A stretch of DNA of 64,000 nucleotides from NCBI RefSeq assembly GCF_000732195.1, contig NZ_JNNU01000009.1:62001-126000 (forward strand). Direction: 5' to 3'. The position numbers and the translations under genes were made by a program. Under the pieces are notes generated by a model that worked only from the letters and a program-made list of their open reading frames with translations, ran no database searches and was not told the DNA's origin. Below, piece by piece: positions 33,801-43,564 of this stretch (position 1 is the stretch's first letter; each line of letters opens with the position of its first letter). This stretch comes from Neorhizobium vignae (GTDB lineage Bacteria; Pseudomonadota; Alphaproteobacteria; Rhizobiales; Rhizobiaceae).

Positions 33801-35357
33801 TCAGAATCCTCTTTCGATCAGCCAGTCGCGAGCGATCATCTCGTCCTCGGTGCCGATCCCATGATTGGCCTCGAGCTTAATGGCAGTGAGTTCCGCGCCC
33901 GCAGCGCGAAGCCGCTCTTCCAGCTCCTCGGCCAGCGACCCGTAAAAATCGTCGGTGGCGCTGAGCGACAGGACATGCGTCCCGGAAAGATCGACGGCTG
34001 GCCGATCCTCCAGGCAGTTCATCGACCGCAATAGGACCGCTTTGCGGATCAGGTCCGGATGAAGCTGCATCACCGCACCGATCATGTTGCCGCCGTTGGA
34101 CCAGCCGGCAAAGGCCGTCCGCGCCGGATCGACGCCATAGGCTGGACCGAGTTCCTCCACGAAGGCGACGAAGGCCTCCGCTTCCGAGGCGATCTCCTTC
34201 TGATCGAACGTCGTCTGCATGAAACGGCGAAAATATCGCGGATGCCCCTCGTCGGTCGAACGCCCGCGCACCCCGATCAGCATGGCGTTCGGAGCCGCCT
34301 TGCGTCCGAATGGCAGCATGGTCGTTTCATTGCCGCCGGTGCCGTGCAGCAGCACCAGCGTCGAACCGTCCCAACTCTCCGGCATGTGGATACGGTGCAC
34401 GAAGGGCAGGTCGCGGTAGATGATGCGCTCCTCCCCCGGCAGGCCGAACTGCGGCAGCATGACCCGCAGGACGTCGTGGTCTTCCTTGAAATGCGCCGGG
34501 ATGAACAGTTTCGACCCGAGCGTCTCCAACGGCTCGTCTTCCGTGAAACCCGGCCCGTCTGTCGCAAGCTCGATCAGCGTACCGGACGGTTCGCGGACGT
34601 AGAGTGAATAGAAATAGTGCCGGTCGTGCATGTTCATCTCGCCGGCGTCTTCTGTCAGCAATCGCGCATGCACCGCCTCGACCTGAGGCCTATCCACGGC
34701 GCGGAAGGCGATATGGTCGATCGTGCCGGTGCCGGGCGCGGCAGTCCAGAAACCGCCCGCATCGCGGACATCGACGATATCCTGCGCGTCGGACACCAGC
34801 CGCTGGATATTGCCCTCCTTCGGCCCGAGCCGAAGCCCCATATGCCGCGTCAGAAACACAGCCGTCTGCTCCGGCCTTTCGGAAAGGATCGTCGCGCCGT
34901 GGAGTTTTCTGATCGCATCCGCCTCGCTTATGCCGCCGCCGCTCCACCAGACCCAAGGCGTTGAGTCATCGACGCCGACGAGCTTGACGATAATGCCGTC
35001 GGGGTCGGTCAGCCGCAGCACCGGTTCGCCAAACTCCTGCGCCGGGCCGGAAAGCTTGACGTTGAACTGCAGCGCCCGCGTCAGCCAGAAACCGATCGCA
35101 TCGGGCGCAATCGCAAAACTGATCTCACTCGGCGCCCCATGCCCGACGCGCCCGAGCGAGCCATCTTCCCAGGCAAGGAAGGTCACCAGCGAACCGGGCG
35201 TCGCCGCACCGTCCCCATAGAACAGATGCAGCTGGCGGGCATCCTCGAAACCGGCGGTCCTCTTGACGAGCCTGAGGCCGAGAAAGCCCGCGTAGAAATC
35301 GACATTCGCCTGGATCTTGCGGGTGATGGCGGTGATGTGATGCAGGCCGCTGGTCAT
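33801..35357 (-). CDS. MhqO-MhqD-type fusion: ring-cleaving dioxygenase and alpha/beta hydrolase
   Basis: 518 residues. Residues 1 to about 310 hold two VOC/glyoxalase repeats with GLHHITAITRKIQANVDFYA at the N-terminus, TIDHIAFRAVDR near 222 and a metal-ligand Glu in YVREPSGTLIELATDG near 264. Residues about 315-518 are a serine hydrolase of the carboxylesterase/phospholipase group: LLHGTGGNE oxyanion loop near 346, nucleophile in AGWSNGGN near 426 and His in EANHGIG near 500. In Bacillus MhqO and MhqD are separate proteins of (methyl)hydroquinone detoxification; here one chain would cleave the ring and hydrolyse the product. Monocistronic and leftward. Confidence 0.85.
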   Translation of the reverse strand: MTSGLHHITAITRKIQANVDFYAGFLGLRLVKRTAGFEDARQLHLFYGDGAATPGSLVTFLAWEDGSLGRVGHGAPSEISFAIAPDAIGFWLTRALQFNVKLSGPAQEFGEPVLRLTDPDGIIVKLVGVDDSTPWVWWSGGGISEADAIRKLHGATILSERPEQTAVFLTRHMGLRLGPKEGNIQRLVSDAQDIVDVRDAGGFWTAAPGTGTIDHIAFRAVDRPQVEAVHARLLTEDAGEMNMHDRHYFYSLYVREPSGTLIELATDGPGFTEDEPLETLGSKLFIPAHFKEDHDVLRVMLPQFGLPGEERIIYRDLPFVHRIHMPESWDGSTLVLLHGTGGNETTMLPFGRKAAPNAMLIGVRGRSTDEGHPRYFRRFMQTTFDQKEIASEAEAFVAFVEELGPAYGVDPARTAFAGWSNGGNMIGAVMQLHPDLIRKAVLLRSMNCLEDRPAVDLSGTHVLSLSATDDFYGSLAEELEERLRAAGAELTAIKLEANHGIGTEDEMIARDWLIERGF

Positions 35358-35704
35358 GCTAAAGCCGAACCTCTTTCATGTGAGTTATGACGCGACGATA
35401 TCAGGCGCGAACTGACCTAGCGATATGCACGGAGACAAAAGAAAGTGCGGTCAAAATCCTGATAGGCATTCTCCCTCCCGCATCCGCATGCTCAGGCAGT
35501 GAAAGACCGAGAGGCCCGTTGCCAAAAATTCAGGCGTCACACAGGTCAAAAATTCACCACAGTAGCCCCGGTTTTCGGCCCAAATCGGTTGACTGATCAG
35601 CGTCCTTATGCAGGCTAGATTCAGGTCCCGAATCTTCATCTCATAATGGCCGTCTTCCCGGATAATTTTTATCCGACTCTGTAATTCATTTTTGGAATAG
35701 ATCC
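35358..35704. promoter_or_regulatory. 347-bp divergent intergenic region
   Basis: Between the leftward MhqOD-type gene and the rightward ABC exporter genes. Lower in GC than the flanks. Contains the inverted repeat at 35659-35675. A 89-codon ORF on the minus strand has no family resemblance and no coding bias and was not accepted. Confidence 0.5.
35659..35675. promoter_or_regulatory. Inverted repeat CGGATAA-TTT-TTATCCG
   Basis: Perfect 7-bp arms with a 3-nt centre, 29 nt upstream of the exporter GTG start. Could be an operator or a leader hairpin; no regulator gene is adjacent. Confidence 0.45.
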
Positions 35705-37558
35705 GTGAGCAGCGATGCAACAGTTCGCGTCGCGAAGCCGTCGGCTTCGTTGGCGCTGGTAAATGCGGCAGGTTGGGGCAAAGGCTTCTCCATATTGACC
35801 CGCATTACCGTCATGGCCTTCCGTCATCCGTGGCAATCGAGCTTCGCGATCGGCGCGACCCTGATCGCCTCCGCCTTCCAGCTGATGATCCCGCGGCTGC
35901 TGGGGCAAGCGGTAGACCACACGCAGGTGGCACTAACCGGCGGCGATGCCGGCCAGGCGGCCCAGGATGCGCTGCTGAACACCGCCCTGCTGCTCCTCGG
36001 CGCCAGCGTGCTCCGCGGCGTTTTCACCCTGTTCCAGAACTACTATAGCGAGGCGGTCGGCCATCACATGGGCTATCGTCTCAGGCTTGCCTGTTACGAG
36101 AAGATCCAGCGGCTTTCCTTCAGCTTCCACGACAGCATGCATTCGGGCGACCTGATCACCGTCGGGCTTCTCGATCTCGAAGGCGTGCGCATGTATTTCT
36201 CGACCGCGCTGGTGCGCATGGTTCTTTTGACCGTGCTGATCGGCTTCGGCGCTTATCTTCTGCTGTCCACCGACGTGGTGCTCGGCCTGCTGGCCTTGAG
36301 CTTCGTGCCTTTCGTCGGCTGGCGCTCGTCGGTGACGCAGCTGCGGCTGCGCGCCACCTGGCTCGACCTCCAGGAACGGCTTTCGGTGCTCACCCGCGTC
36401 ATGGAAGAAAACCTCGGCGGCATCCGCGTCGTGCGCGCCTTCGCCGCCCAGGATCACGAGCTCGACAAGTTCGAGACCGCATCCAAAAGCGCAGTGTCGC
36501 TGGCGCATCAGCGCGTCGGCATCCGGGTCGCCAATACCAGCGCCATGACGCTGTCCTTCTTCGCCGCCATGGGCCTGGTTCTCTGGGTCGGCGGAAACAA
36601 GGTGATGGCCGGCGAGATGACGGTCGGCACGCTCACCTCCTTCCTCACCTTCATGACCATCCTGCAGATGCCGGTGCGCCAGCTCGGCCTGATGGTCAAC
36701 GCCTTTGCCCGCGCCTCCACCTGCGGAGCGCGCCTCTTCGAACTGCTCGACCTCGATATCGCCATCAAGGACGAGAAGGACGCCAGGGAGCTGAAGGTCA
36801 CCGAAGGCACGCTGCGGTTCGAGAATGTCGATTTCGCCTATCCCGGCGCTGAAAAACATCAGGTCCTGACCGGCGTATCCTTCGAGGCGAAGCGCGGCGA
36901 GACGATCGGCATCGTCGGCCCGCCCGGCAGCGGCAAATCGACCATGGCCCACCTGATCCCGCGTTTCTACGATGTGACCGGCGGCAAGATCACCATCGAC
37001 GGCCAGGACATCCGCCGCGCCACGCTGCAATCGCTGCGCCGCTCGGTCGCCGTGGTCCAGCAGGACAGTTTCCTGTTCACGACGACGATCGAAAACAACA
37101 TCGCCTACGGCGATCCGTGGGCGAAGGAAGGCCGCATCGAGCGCGCCAGCGAAAGCGCCCAGCTGCACAACTATGTGCTCGGCCTGCCGACCGGTTACAA
37201 CACGGTCGTCGGCGAACGCGGCGTGTCGCTCTCCGGCGGACAGCGCCAGCGCCTGTCGATCGCCCGCGCGCTGATGCTGCGCCCGGCGGTTATGGTGTTC
37301 GACGACTCGACCGCCGCGATCGACGCCGGCACCGAGCAGCGCATTCGCGGCGCCATGCGTAGATACGCGGCCGACCGGGTGACGATCATCGTCGCCCATC
37401 GCCTGAGCTCTCTGATGCATGCCGACCGCATCCTCTTCATGGAAGAGGGCCGCATCGTCGAAAGCGGAACGCATGACGAGCTGCTTGCGCTCGGCGGCCG
37501 CTACAAGGCGCTTTACGATCTGCAGGTACGTCCGGGCGACGACGCGCTCAGCGCCTGA
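35705..37558 (+). CDS. ABC exporter half-transporter, degenerate-site subunit
   Basis: 617 residues, GTG start with only a weak ribosome site. An N-terminal six-helix exporter domain (residues about 30-340) and an ATPase domain with Walker A GPPGSGKST near 403, intact signature LSGGQRQR and Walker B VMVFDDS, where Asp534 replaces the catalytic glutamate. Together with the next gene it forms a heterodimeric MsbA/MDR-type exporter in which one ATP site is inactive. Substrate unknown. The two genes are 10 nt apart. Confidence 0.93.
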   Translation: MSSDATVRVAKPSASLALVNAAGWGKGFSILTRITVMAFRHPWQSSFAIGATLIASAFQLMIPRLLGQAVDHTQVALTGGDAGQAAQDALLNTALLLLGASVLRGVFTLFQNYYSEAVGHHMGYRLRLACYEKIQRLSFSFHDSMHSGDLITVGLLDLEGVRMYFSTALVRMVLLTVLIGFGAYLLLSTDVVLGLLALSFVPFVGWRSSVTQLRLRATWLDLQERLSVLTRVMEENLGGIRVVRAFAAQDHELDKFETASKSAVSLAHQRVGIRVANTSAMTLSFFAAMGLVLWVGGNKVMAGEMTVGTLTSFLTFMTILQMPVRQLGLMVNAFARASTCGARLFELLDLDIAIKDEKDARELKVTEGTLRFENVDFAYPGAEKHQVLTGVSFEAKRGETIGIVGPPGSGKSTMAHLIPRFYDVTGGKITIDGQDIRRATLQSLRRSVAVVQQDSFLFTTTIENNIAYGDPWAKEGRIERASESAQLHNYVLGLPTGYNTVVGERGVSLSGGQRQRLSIARALMLRPAVMVFDDSTAAIDAGTEQRIRGAMRRYAADRVTIIVAHRLSSLMHADRILFMEEGRIVESGTHDELLALGGRYKALYDLQVRPGDDALSA

Positions 37559-37568
37559 GGGAGGATAT

Positions 37569-39467
37569 ATGGCCGAGGAACTGGAAACCGAACGCTCCGA
37601 CGTTCGTGACGACGGAAGGCGCCCGCCCCGCGCGGTGGTCGGCTCGCACCGCATCGAAGAGGAAATCTTCGGCAAGGTCTTCGACAGCAATATCGTCAGG
37701 CGGATCTGGAGTTTCGTGCGGCCCTACCGCACCAAGATCTATTGGGCCGTGCTTGCGGTGCTGACCTTCACGGCCATGCAGCTCCTGATCCCGCTGATCA
37801 TCCGCTACGCAATCGACCACGGCATGCAGGCGGGCAGCGACAGCCAATCGATATTGATCTGGTCGATCGTTGCCTTTCTCGCGGCGATCCTCATCAATTT
37901 CGGGGCCAGCTATGCGCAGGAAACGCTGGTCGGCGGTGTGGCGGAAGACGTGCTCTTCGATATCCGCAAGGCGATGTTCACGCATCTGCAGCGCGTCTCG
38001 CTGTCCTGGATGGACAAGACGGAAGTCGGCCGGCTGATGTCGCGCCTGCAGGGCGACGTCAATTCCATGCAGGAATTCCTGGAAACCTCGGTTCTTTCGG
38101 TCGGCGATATCACGCTGCTGTTCGGCATCGTTTTCGTCATGCTGACGCTCGATTTCAAGCTCGGCCTCCTGACCCTCTGCGCGCTTCCTGTCCTCTTCGT
38201 CGTGCGCCTCTTCTGGCTGCCGCGTGCCCGAAAATCGTTCATGGCCGCGCATGAAACCAACTCGATCGCCAACGGTGCGCTTGCCGAAGCCATCCACGGC
38301 GTGCGCGCCGTCCAGAGCATGGACCGCCAGAGCGTCAACTTCATGCTCTATGACGACAAGGCGCGCGCCAACCTCAACACGCATCTGAACGCGGCCAAAT
38401 ACGCTCAGGTGATGGTGCCGATTGTCGATTCGCTGACCGGCCTTGCGATGGCGCTCGTCGTCGTGGTCGGCGGCGCCCGCGTCCTCAACCAGGCGCTCGA
38501 CGTCGGCGTCATGGTCGCCTTCCTCTTCTACATCCAGCGCTTCTTCGACCCGATCCGGTCACTGACGCTGCAGTATTCGGTGATGCAGCGCGCCATGGCA
38601 TCCGGCCAGCGCCTGACCGAAGTGCTGGACGTGCCGGTCGACGTCCAGGATGCGCCGAACGCCAAGGTCCTCACATCCGACATGGACGGCTCGGTCGAGT
38701 TCAAGGACGTGGTGTTCGGCTACAATCCCAAGCACCCTGTCCTGAAACATGTGAGCTTCAAGGTGAACCCCGGCGAGACGGTTGCACTGGTCGGCCCGAC
38801 GGGTTCGGGCAAGTCGAGCTGCATGTCGTTGATCCACCGTTTCTACGACGTTCAGCAGGGCCAGGTTCTGGTCGGCGGTCACGATGTTCGCGACCTGACG
38901 CAGGAATCGCTCGGCCGGCAGATCGCCATGGTGCTGCAGGAGCCGTTCCTGTTCACCGGCACGGTGTTCGAGAACATCCGCTACCACAAAACGGAGGCGA
39001 CACGGGAGCAGGTGATTGAGGCGGCCGAGGCGGTCGGCGCCCACGACTTCATCATGCGCATGCCGGACGGTTACGAGAGCATTCTCGGCCAGCGCGGCGG
39101 CAATCTCTCGCTCGGCCAGCGCCAGCTCCTCAGCTTCGCCCGCGCGCTGGTGGCGGACGCGAAAATCCTGGTGCTTGACGAGGCGACCGCCAATATCGAT
39201 AGCTATACGGAAATGCTGATCCAGAAGGCGCTCGTAAAGCTGCTCGAAGGCCGCACGGGGCTCGTCATCGCCCATCGCCTTGCTACCATCCGCGAAGCCG
39301 ATCGCATCATCGTGCTGCAGAACGGCGAGCTGATCGAGAGCGGTAATCACCGCGAGCTGATGAAGAACAAGAAGCTTTATTCGAAGCTCTACAACCTCAA
39401 CTACTCGTCCTTCGACGACATTCCGGAAGATGTCATCGAAGAGGCCGTGACCGAGCAGGCGACCTGA
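37569..39467 (+). CDS. ABC exporter half-transporter, catalytic subunit
   Basis: 632 residues from the ATG at 37569 (MAEELETERSDVRDDG), preceded by GAGGGAGGA. It has a charged cytoplasmic N-terminal extension of about 60 residues, six membrane helices, and an ATPase domain with Walker A GPTGSGKSS, a variant signature LSLGQRQ and a complete Walker B ILVLDEA with Glu538. The signature/Walker B pattern is the mirror of the previous subunit, as expected of an asymmetric heterodimer. Confidence 0.93.
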   Translation: MAEELETERSDVRDDGRRPPRAVVGSHRIEEEIFGKVFDSNIVRRIWSFVRPYRTKIYWAVLAVLTFTAMQLLIPLIIRYAIDHGMQAGSDSQSILIWSIVAFLAAILINFGASYAQETLVGGVAEDVLFDIRKAMFTHLQRVSLSWMDKTEVGRLMSRLQGDVNSMQEFLETSVLSVGDITLLFGIVFVMLTLDFKLGLLTLCALPVLFVVRLFWLPRARKSFMAAHETNSIANGALAEAIHGVRAVQSMDRQSVNFMLYDDKARANLNTHLNAAKYAQVMVPIVDSLTGLAMALVVVVGGARVLNQALDVGVMVAFLFYIQRFFDPIRSLTLQYSVMQRAMASGQRLTEVLDVPVDVQDAPNAKVLTSDMDGSVEFKDVVFGYNPKHPVLKHVSFKVNPGETVALVGPTGSGKSSCMSLIHRFYDVQQGQVLVGGHDVRDLTQESLGRQIAMVLQEPFLFTGTVFENIRYHKTEATREQVIEAAEAVGAHDFIMRMPDGYESILGQRGGNLSLGQRQLLSFARALVADAKILVLDEATANIDSYTEMLIQKALVKLLEGRTGLVIAHRLATIREADRIIVLQNGELIESGNHRELMKNKKLYSKLYNLNYSSFDDIPEDVIEEAVTEQAT

Positions 39468-39532
39468 TGAAGCCAGCCGGGGTCGATGTTTCCCCTCGCC
39501 GGGAAACCGACGGCGGGTAACAGGCCAGAGCA

Positions 39533-39570
39533 CAAAAAAAGCCCGGAGGCGTCTGACGCCTCCGGGCTTT
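39533..39570. terminator. Strong bidirectional terminator
   Basis: Perfect 12-bp stem GCCCGGAGGCGT / ACGCCTCCGGGC (39541-39552, 39556-39567) with a CTG loop. Seven A's on the left give a T7 run for the leftward gguB transcript; on the right CTTTCG serves the exporter transcript. Confidence 0.92.
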
Positions 39571-39608
39571 CGAGTTTCATCTGGCAATCTTGAAGGAAGG
39601 CCCCGCCT

Positions 39609-40799
39609 TTAGCGGCGCTGGTTGTAGACGTCGACGCAGACGGCGCCGAGCAGAACCAGGCCCTTGATCACCTGCTGGTAGTCGATACCGATACCAAGGA
39701 TCGACATGCCGTTGTTCATCACGCCCATCAGGAAGGCGCCGATAACCGCGCCTGTCACCTTGCCGACGCCGCCATAGGCGGATGCGCCACCAATGAAGCA
39801 GGCCGCGATGACGTCCAGCTCGAAACCGGTACCGGCCTTCGGCGTGGCGCTGTTCAGTCGTGCGGCGACGACAAGCCCGCCGAGAGCCGCAAGCACGCCC
39901 ATGTTCACGAAGGTGAGGAACACCAGCCGCGTCGTCTTGATGCCGGAAAGCTCTGCAGCACGGGCGTTGCCGCCGACCGCATAGATCTGCCTGCCGATCA
40001 CCGTACGGGTGGTGAGGAAGCTATAGGCGGCGATCAGCACCGCCATGATGATCAGCACGTTCGGCATGCCGCGATGCGACGAGATCAGGAAGGCGATATA
40101 GCCGACGCCGGCCAGAATCAGCAGGTTCTTGGCGACGAAGAAGCCGAACGGCTCCGACTCGACGCCATGCGAGATACGCCGCTTGCGGCTCGCGAAATTC
40201 TGCACGATGAGAATGACCGCCAGCACCAGTCCGAGCAGGAACGAGGTGATGTAGAGGCCGCCGGTCGACGAGATCAGCTCGACGACATAACCGGACGACA
40301 GCTTCTGGAAAATCGGCGGGAAAGGCCCGATTGCCTGGCTGCCGAGAATGGCGATCATCAGTCCGCGGAAGACCAGCATGCCTGCCAGCGTCACGATGAA
40401 TGACGGTATCTTGAAATAGGCGACGAAATAGCCCTGGATCGCCCCGATCAAGCCGCCGACGGCAAGGCTGATGACGATGACGACGGCAAAATTGAGACCC
40501 CACTGGACCATCAGCAACCCGGCAAAACCGCCGATAAAGCCCGCGACCGAACCGACCGACAGGTCGATATGGCCGGTGACGATCACCATCAGCATGCCGA
40601 GCGCCATGATGACGATATAGGAGTTCTGCAACACGATGTTGGTGACGTTGAGCGGCTTCAGGAGCACGCCGTCCGTGGCGATCTGGAAGAAGATGACGAT
40701 CACGACCAGCGAAATCAGCATGCCGAAATCGCGCAGATTGTCCTTCAGAAAACCGCCCACGCTCTGAGGCGTCGATATCGTTTCCTGCGGAGTACTCAT
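39609..40799 (-). CDS. gguB: Sugar ABC permease GguB
   Basis: 396 residues with about ten membrane helices; the RbsC/XylH-type pattern includes GHIDLSVGSVAGFIGGFAG and the C-terminal GVGKVTGAVIGAFLMGVMNNGMS-like stretch. It is the permease for the ChvE-dependent sugar importer. TAATG overlap with the ATPase stop shows coupling. Last gene of the leftward operon, followed by a strong terminator. Confidence 0.92.
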   Translation of the reverse strand: MSTPQETISTPQSVGGFLKDNLRDFGMLISLVVIVIFFQIATDGVLLKPLNVTNIVLQNSYIVIMALGMLMVIVTGHIDLSVGSVAGFIGGFAGLLMVQWGLNFAVVIVISLAVGGLIGAIQGYFVAYFKIPSFIVTLAGMLVFRGLMIAILGSQAIGPFPPIFQKLSSGYVVELISSTGGLYITSFLLGLVLAVILIVQNFASRKRRISHGVESEPFGFFVAKNLLILAGVGYIAFLISSHRGMPNVLIIMAVLIAAYSFLTTRTVIGRQIYAVGGNARAAELSGIKTTRLVFLTFVNMGVLAALGGLVVAARLNSATPKAGTGFELDVIAACFIGGASAYGGVGKVTGAVIGAFLMGVMNNGMSILGIGIDYQQVIKGLVLLGAVCVDVYNQRR

Positions 40800-42358
40800 T
40801 ATTCTCTCCCTTTGCGCCGCATGATGGCGCGCATGATATTTTCCTGCGTGGCTTCCTCGCCGGCCACTTCGCCGACAAACGCACCTTCGTGCATCACCAC
40901 GATACGGTCGCAGATGCCGATCAGCTCGGGCATTTCCGACGAGATGACGATCACCGCCTTGCCCGCATCGGCGAGTTCGTTGATGATCGTGTAGATTTCA
41001 TATTTCGCGCCGACATCGATGCCGCGCGTCGGCTCGTCGAGAATGAGCACGTCAGGATCGGTGAACAGCCATTTCGACAATACCACTTTCTGCTGGTTGC
41101 CGCCGGACAGCTTGCCGGTTTCCTGGTAGACGTTGTGGCTGCGGATGCGCATGCGGGTGCGGAATTCCTGCGCCACCTTCATCTCGGCGATGTCGTCGAT
41201 GACGCCGCGCGAGGACACGCCGCCAAGATGGGCGAGCGAGACGTTCTTGCGGATGTCTTCCGGCAGGATGAGGCCGAGTTGCTTGCGGTCCTCGGTCACA
41301 TAGGCAAGGCCAGCCCTGATCGCCTTGTGGACGTCGGAAAGGTCGAGTTCCTTGCCGTGCAGCTTGGCGGTCCCGGTGACGTGACGCCCCCAGGACCGGC
41401 CGAACAGGCTCATGGCGAATTCGGTGCGCCCTGCACCCATCAGGCCGGAGATGCCCACGACCTCGCCGGCCCGCACCTTCAGCGAGACGTTCTTCACCAC
41501 CTGCCGGTCCGAGTGCATCGGATGATAGGCGGACCAGTTCTCGACTTCGAAGATGACGTCGCCGATCTTGGGATCACGCTTCGGATAGCGGCTCTCCAGG
41601 TCACGGTCGACCATGCGCCGCACGATCTCGTCTTCGTCCACGGGACCGGCATGGCAGTCCAGCGTGCCGACGGTGCGGCCGTCGCGCAGCACCGTGATGC
41701 GGTCGGCGACCTCGGAAATCTCGTTGAGCTTGTGCGAGATCATGATCGAGGTAATGCCGTTGCGGCGGAATTCCTTGAGCAGTTCCAAAAGCGCGGCACT
41801 GTCGGTCTCGTTGAGCGACGCGGTCGGCTCGTCGAGGATCAGCAGCCGCACGTCCTTGGACAGCGCCTTGGCGATTTCGACCAGCTGCTGCTTGCCGACG
41901 CCGATATTGGTGATCAGCGTGTCCGGCTGTTCTGTAAGCCCCACCTTTGCAAGCAATGCCTGGGTGCGCTTGTGGCGTTCGCTTCGGTCGATCACCCCGC
42001 GGCTTGCCGGGGGATTGGTCAGGAAGATGTTTTCCGCAATCGACATCAACGGAATGAGTGCCAGTTCCTGATGGATGATGATGATGCCGAGCTTCTCGGA
42101 ATCGTTGATGTCGCGGAAATGCCGCTCCTCACCCCCGAAAAAGATGGAGCCCTCGTAGGAACCGTGCGGATAAACGCCGGAAAGCACTTTCATGAGGGTC
42201 GATTTGCCAGCGCCGTTTTCACCGACGAGGGCATGGATCTCACCCTCCTGAACGGCGAAGCTGACGTCGGAAAGCGCCTTGACGGCGCCAAAGCTCTTCG
42301 AAATCGCCCGCATCTCGAGGATGGGTGGCTTTTCGGCAAGCGGAACGGGATCGAGCAT
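40799..42358 (-). CDS. gguA: Sugar ABC ATPase GguA
   Basis: 519 residues, two fused ATPase domains as in RbsA/XylG: the first with Walker [10 protein letters not shown] and [12 protein letters not shown], the second with the usual degenerate Walker A region (GLMGAGRTE), signature LSGGNQQK and [16 protein letters not shown] chose ATG 42358, with CGGAG 5 nt upstream, over a GTG at 42364. It lies after the chvE attenuator hairpin, so it should be made in lower amount than ChvE. Confidence 0.92.
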   Translation of the reverse strand: MLDPVPLAEKPPILEMRAISKSFGAVKALSDVSFAVQEGEIHALVGENGAGKSTLMKVLSGVYPHGSYEGSIFFGGEERHFRDINDSEKLGIIIIHQELALIPLMSIAENIFLTNPPASRGVIDRSERHKRTQALLAKVGLTEQPDTLITNIGVGKQQLVEIAKALSKDVRLLILDEPTASLNETDSAALLELLKEFRRNGITSIMISHKLNEISEVADRITVLRDGRTVGTLDCHAGPVDEDEIVRRMVDRDLESRYPKRDPKIGDVIFEVENWSAYHPMHSDRQVVKNVSLKVRAGEVVGISGLMGAGRTEFAMSLFGRSWGRHVTGTAKLHGKELDLSDVHKAIRAGLAYVTEDRKQLGLILPEDIRKNVSLAHLGGVSSRGVIDDIAEMKVAQEFRTRMRIRSHNVYQETGKLSGGNQQKVVLSKWLFTDPDVLILDEPTRGIDVGAKYEIYTIINELADAGKAVIVISSEMPELIGICDRIVVMHEGAFVGEVAGEEATQENIMRAIMRRKGRE

Positions 42359-42368
42359 GATCACTCCG

Positions 42369-42406
42369 AAAAAAAGGGTCCGCGCGGCAGAATACCACCG
42401 CGCGGA
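42369..42406 (-). terminator. Terminator-like attenuator after chvE
   Basis: TCCGCGCGG (42379-42387) and CCGCGCGGA (42398-42406) form a 9-bp GC stem, followed on the minus strand by CCC and T7. It sits in the 57-nt gap between chvE and gguA, so only part of the transcripts should reach the ATPase and permease genes. Confidence 0.85.
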
Positions 42407-42415
42407 TTAAAAGGC

Positions 42416-43480
42416 TTACTTAAGCTGCGATTCTTTGTAGTAACCGCCATCCACCAGAACCTGCTTCCAGTTGGTCTTGTCAACCACGACCGGCTTCAGG
42501 AGGTATGACGGAACGACCTTCTTGCCGTTGTCATAGGTCTTGGTGTCGTTGACAGTCGGCTCCTTGCCGCTCATCGCAGCATCGACCATGTCGACGGTGA
42601 CCTTGGCAAGATCGCGCGTGTCCTTGAAGATCGTCGAATACTGCTCGCCGGCAATGATCGACTTGACGGACGGAACTTCAGCATCCTGGCCGGTAACGAT
42701 CGGCATCGCCTGACCGCCCGAACCGTAACCGACGCCCTTCAGCGACGACAGGATACCGATCGAGATGCCGTCATAGGGAGACAGAACGCCGTCGAGCTTC
42801 TTGCCGGAATAGGTCGACGAGAGGATCGCGTCCATGCGGGACTGGGCAGTTGCCGGGTCCCAGCGCAACGTCGCGACCTTGTCCATGCCGATCTGGCCGC
42901 TGCCGACCTTCAGCACGCCCTTGTCGATCAGCGGCTGGAGCACGCTCATCGCGCCGTTGTAGAAGAAGAAGGCGTTGTTGTCGTCCGGCGAGCCGCCGAA
43001 GAGTTCGATGTTGAACGGGCCCTTTTCGGTATCGGCCTTGAGGCCCTTCACCAGCGAAGTGGCCTGCTGAACGCCGACCTGGAAATTGTCGAAGGTCGCG
43101 TAGTAGCTGACGTTCGGGGTATCGCGGATCAGGCGGTCATAGGCGATGACCTTGATCTTCTGGTCGGCAGCCTGCTGCAGCACGTCGGAAAGCGTCGTGC
43201 CGTCGATCGAGGCGATGACGAGAACCTTGGCGCCCTTGGTGATCATGTTTTCGATCTGAGCGAGCTGGTTCGGGATATCGTCTTCAGCGTACTGGAGATC
43301 GGTCTTGTAGCCGCGCTCTTTCAGAACCTTGACCATGTTGTCGCCGTCCGCGATCCAGCGGGCGGAAGACTTGGTCGGCATGGCGACGCCGACGAGGCCC
43401 TTTTCCTGTGCGCTGGCCGGAGCCGCAACGACCAGACCGGCCAACATGGCCGCGGTCGCGAGATATTTGAACATTCGCAT
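42416..43480 (-). CDS. chvE: ChvE-type periplasmic sugar-binding protein
   Basis: 354 residues, the same length as Agrobacterium ChvE. Sec signal ends at PASAQ; the mature part has [20 protein letters not shown], an [15 protein letters not shown] loop and the sugar-contact regions [20 protein letters not shown] and [17 protein letters not shown]. ChvE binds L-arabinose, D-galactose and other monosaccharides for GguAB and, in Agrobacterium, signals to VirA. Here it sits in one operon with the enzymes of oxidative arabinose/galactose breakdown rather than beside gbpR. GGAGGAG precedes the start. Confidence 0.93.
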   Translation of the reverse strand: MRMFKYLATAAMLAGLVVAAPASAQEKGLVGVAMPTKSSARWIADGDNMVKVLKERGYKTDLQYAEDDIPNQLAQIENMITKGAKVLVIASIDGTTLSDVLQQAADQKIKVIAYDRLIRDTPNVSYYATFDNFQVGVQQATSLVKGLKADTEKGPFNIELFGGSPDDNNAFFFYNGAMSVLQPLIDKGVLKVGSGQIGMDKVATLRWDPATAQSRMDAILSSTYSGKKLDGVLSPYDGISIGILSSLKGVGYGSGGQAMPIVTGQDAEVPSVKSIIAGEQYSTIFKDTRDLAKVTVDMVDAAMSGKEPTVNDTKTYDNGKKVVPSYLLKPVVVDKTNWKQVLVDGGYYKESQLK

Positions 43481-43564
43481 GGATTACTCCTCCTTTGGAG
43501 CGGCTCCCTTCGAGCCGCCAATCTTGTCTAAGGGCGGCCTCCGCCACCCTGGGGATCGAAACAG

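Noticed and set aside
35451-35720. 89-codon ORF in the gap before the ABC exporter
   Set aside because: No family resemblance, overlaps the exporter start and no good ribosome site.
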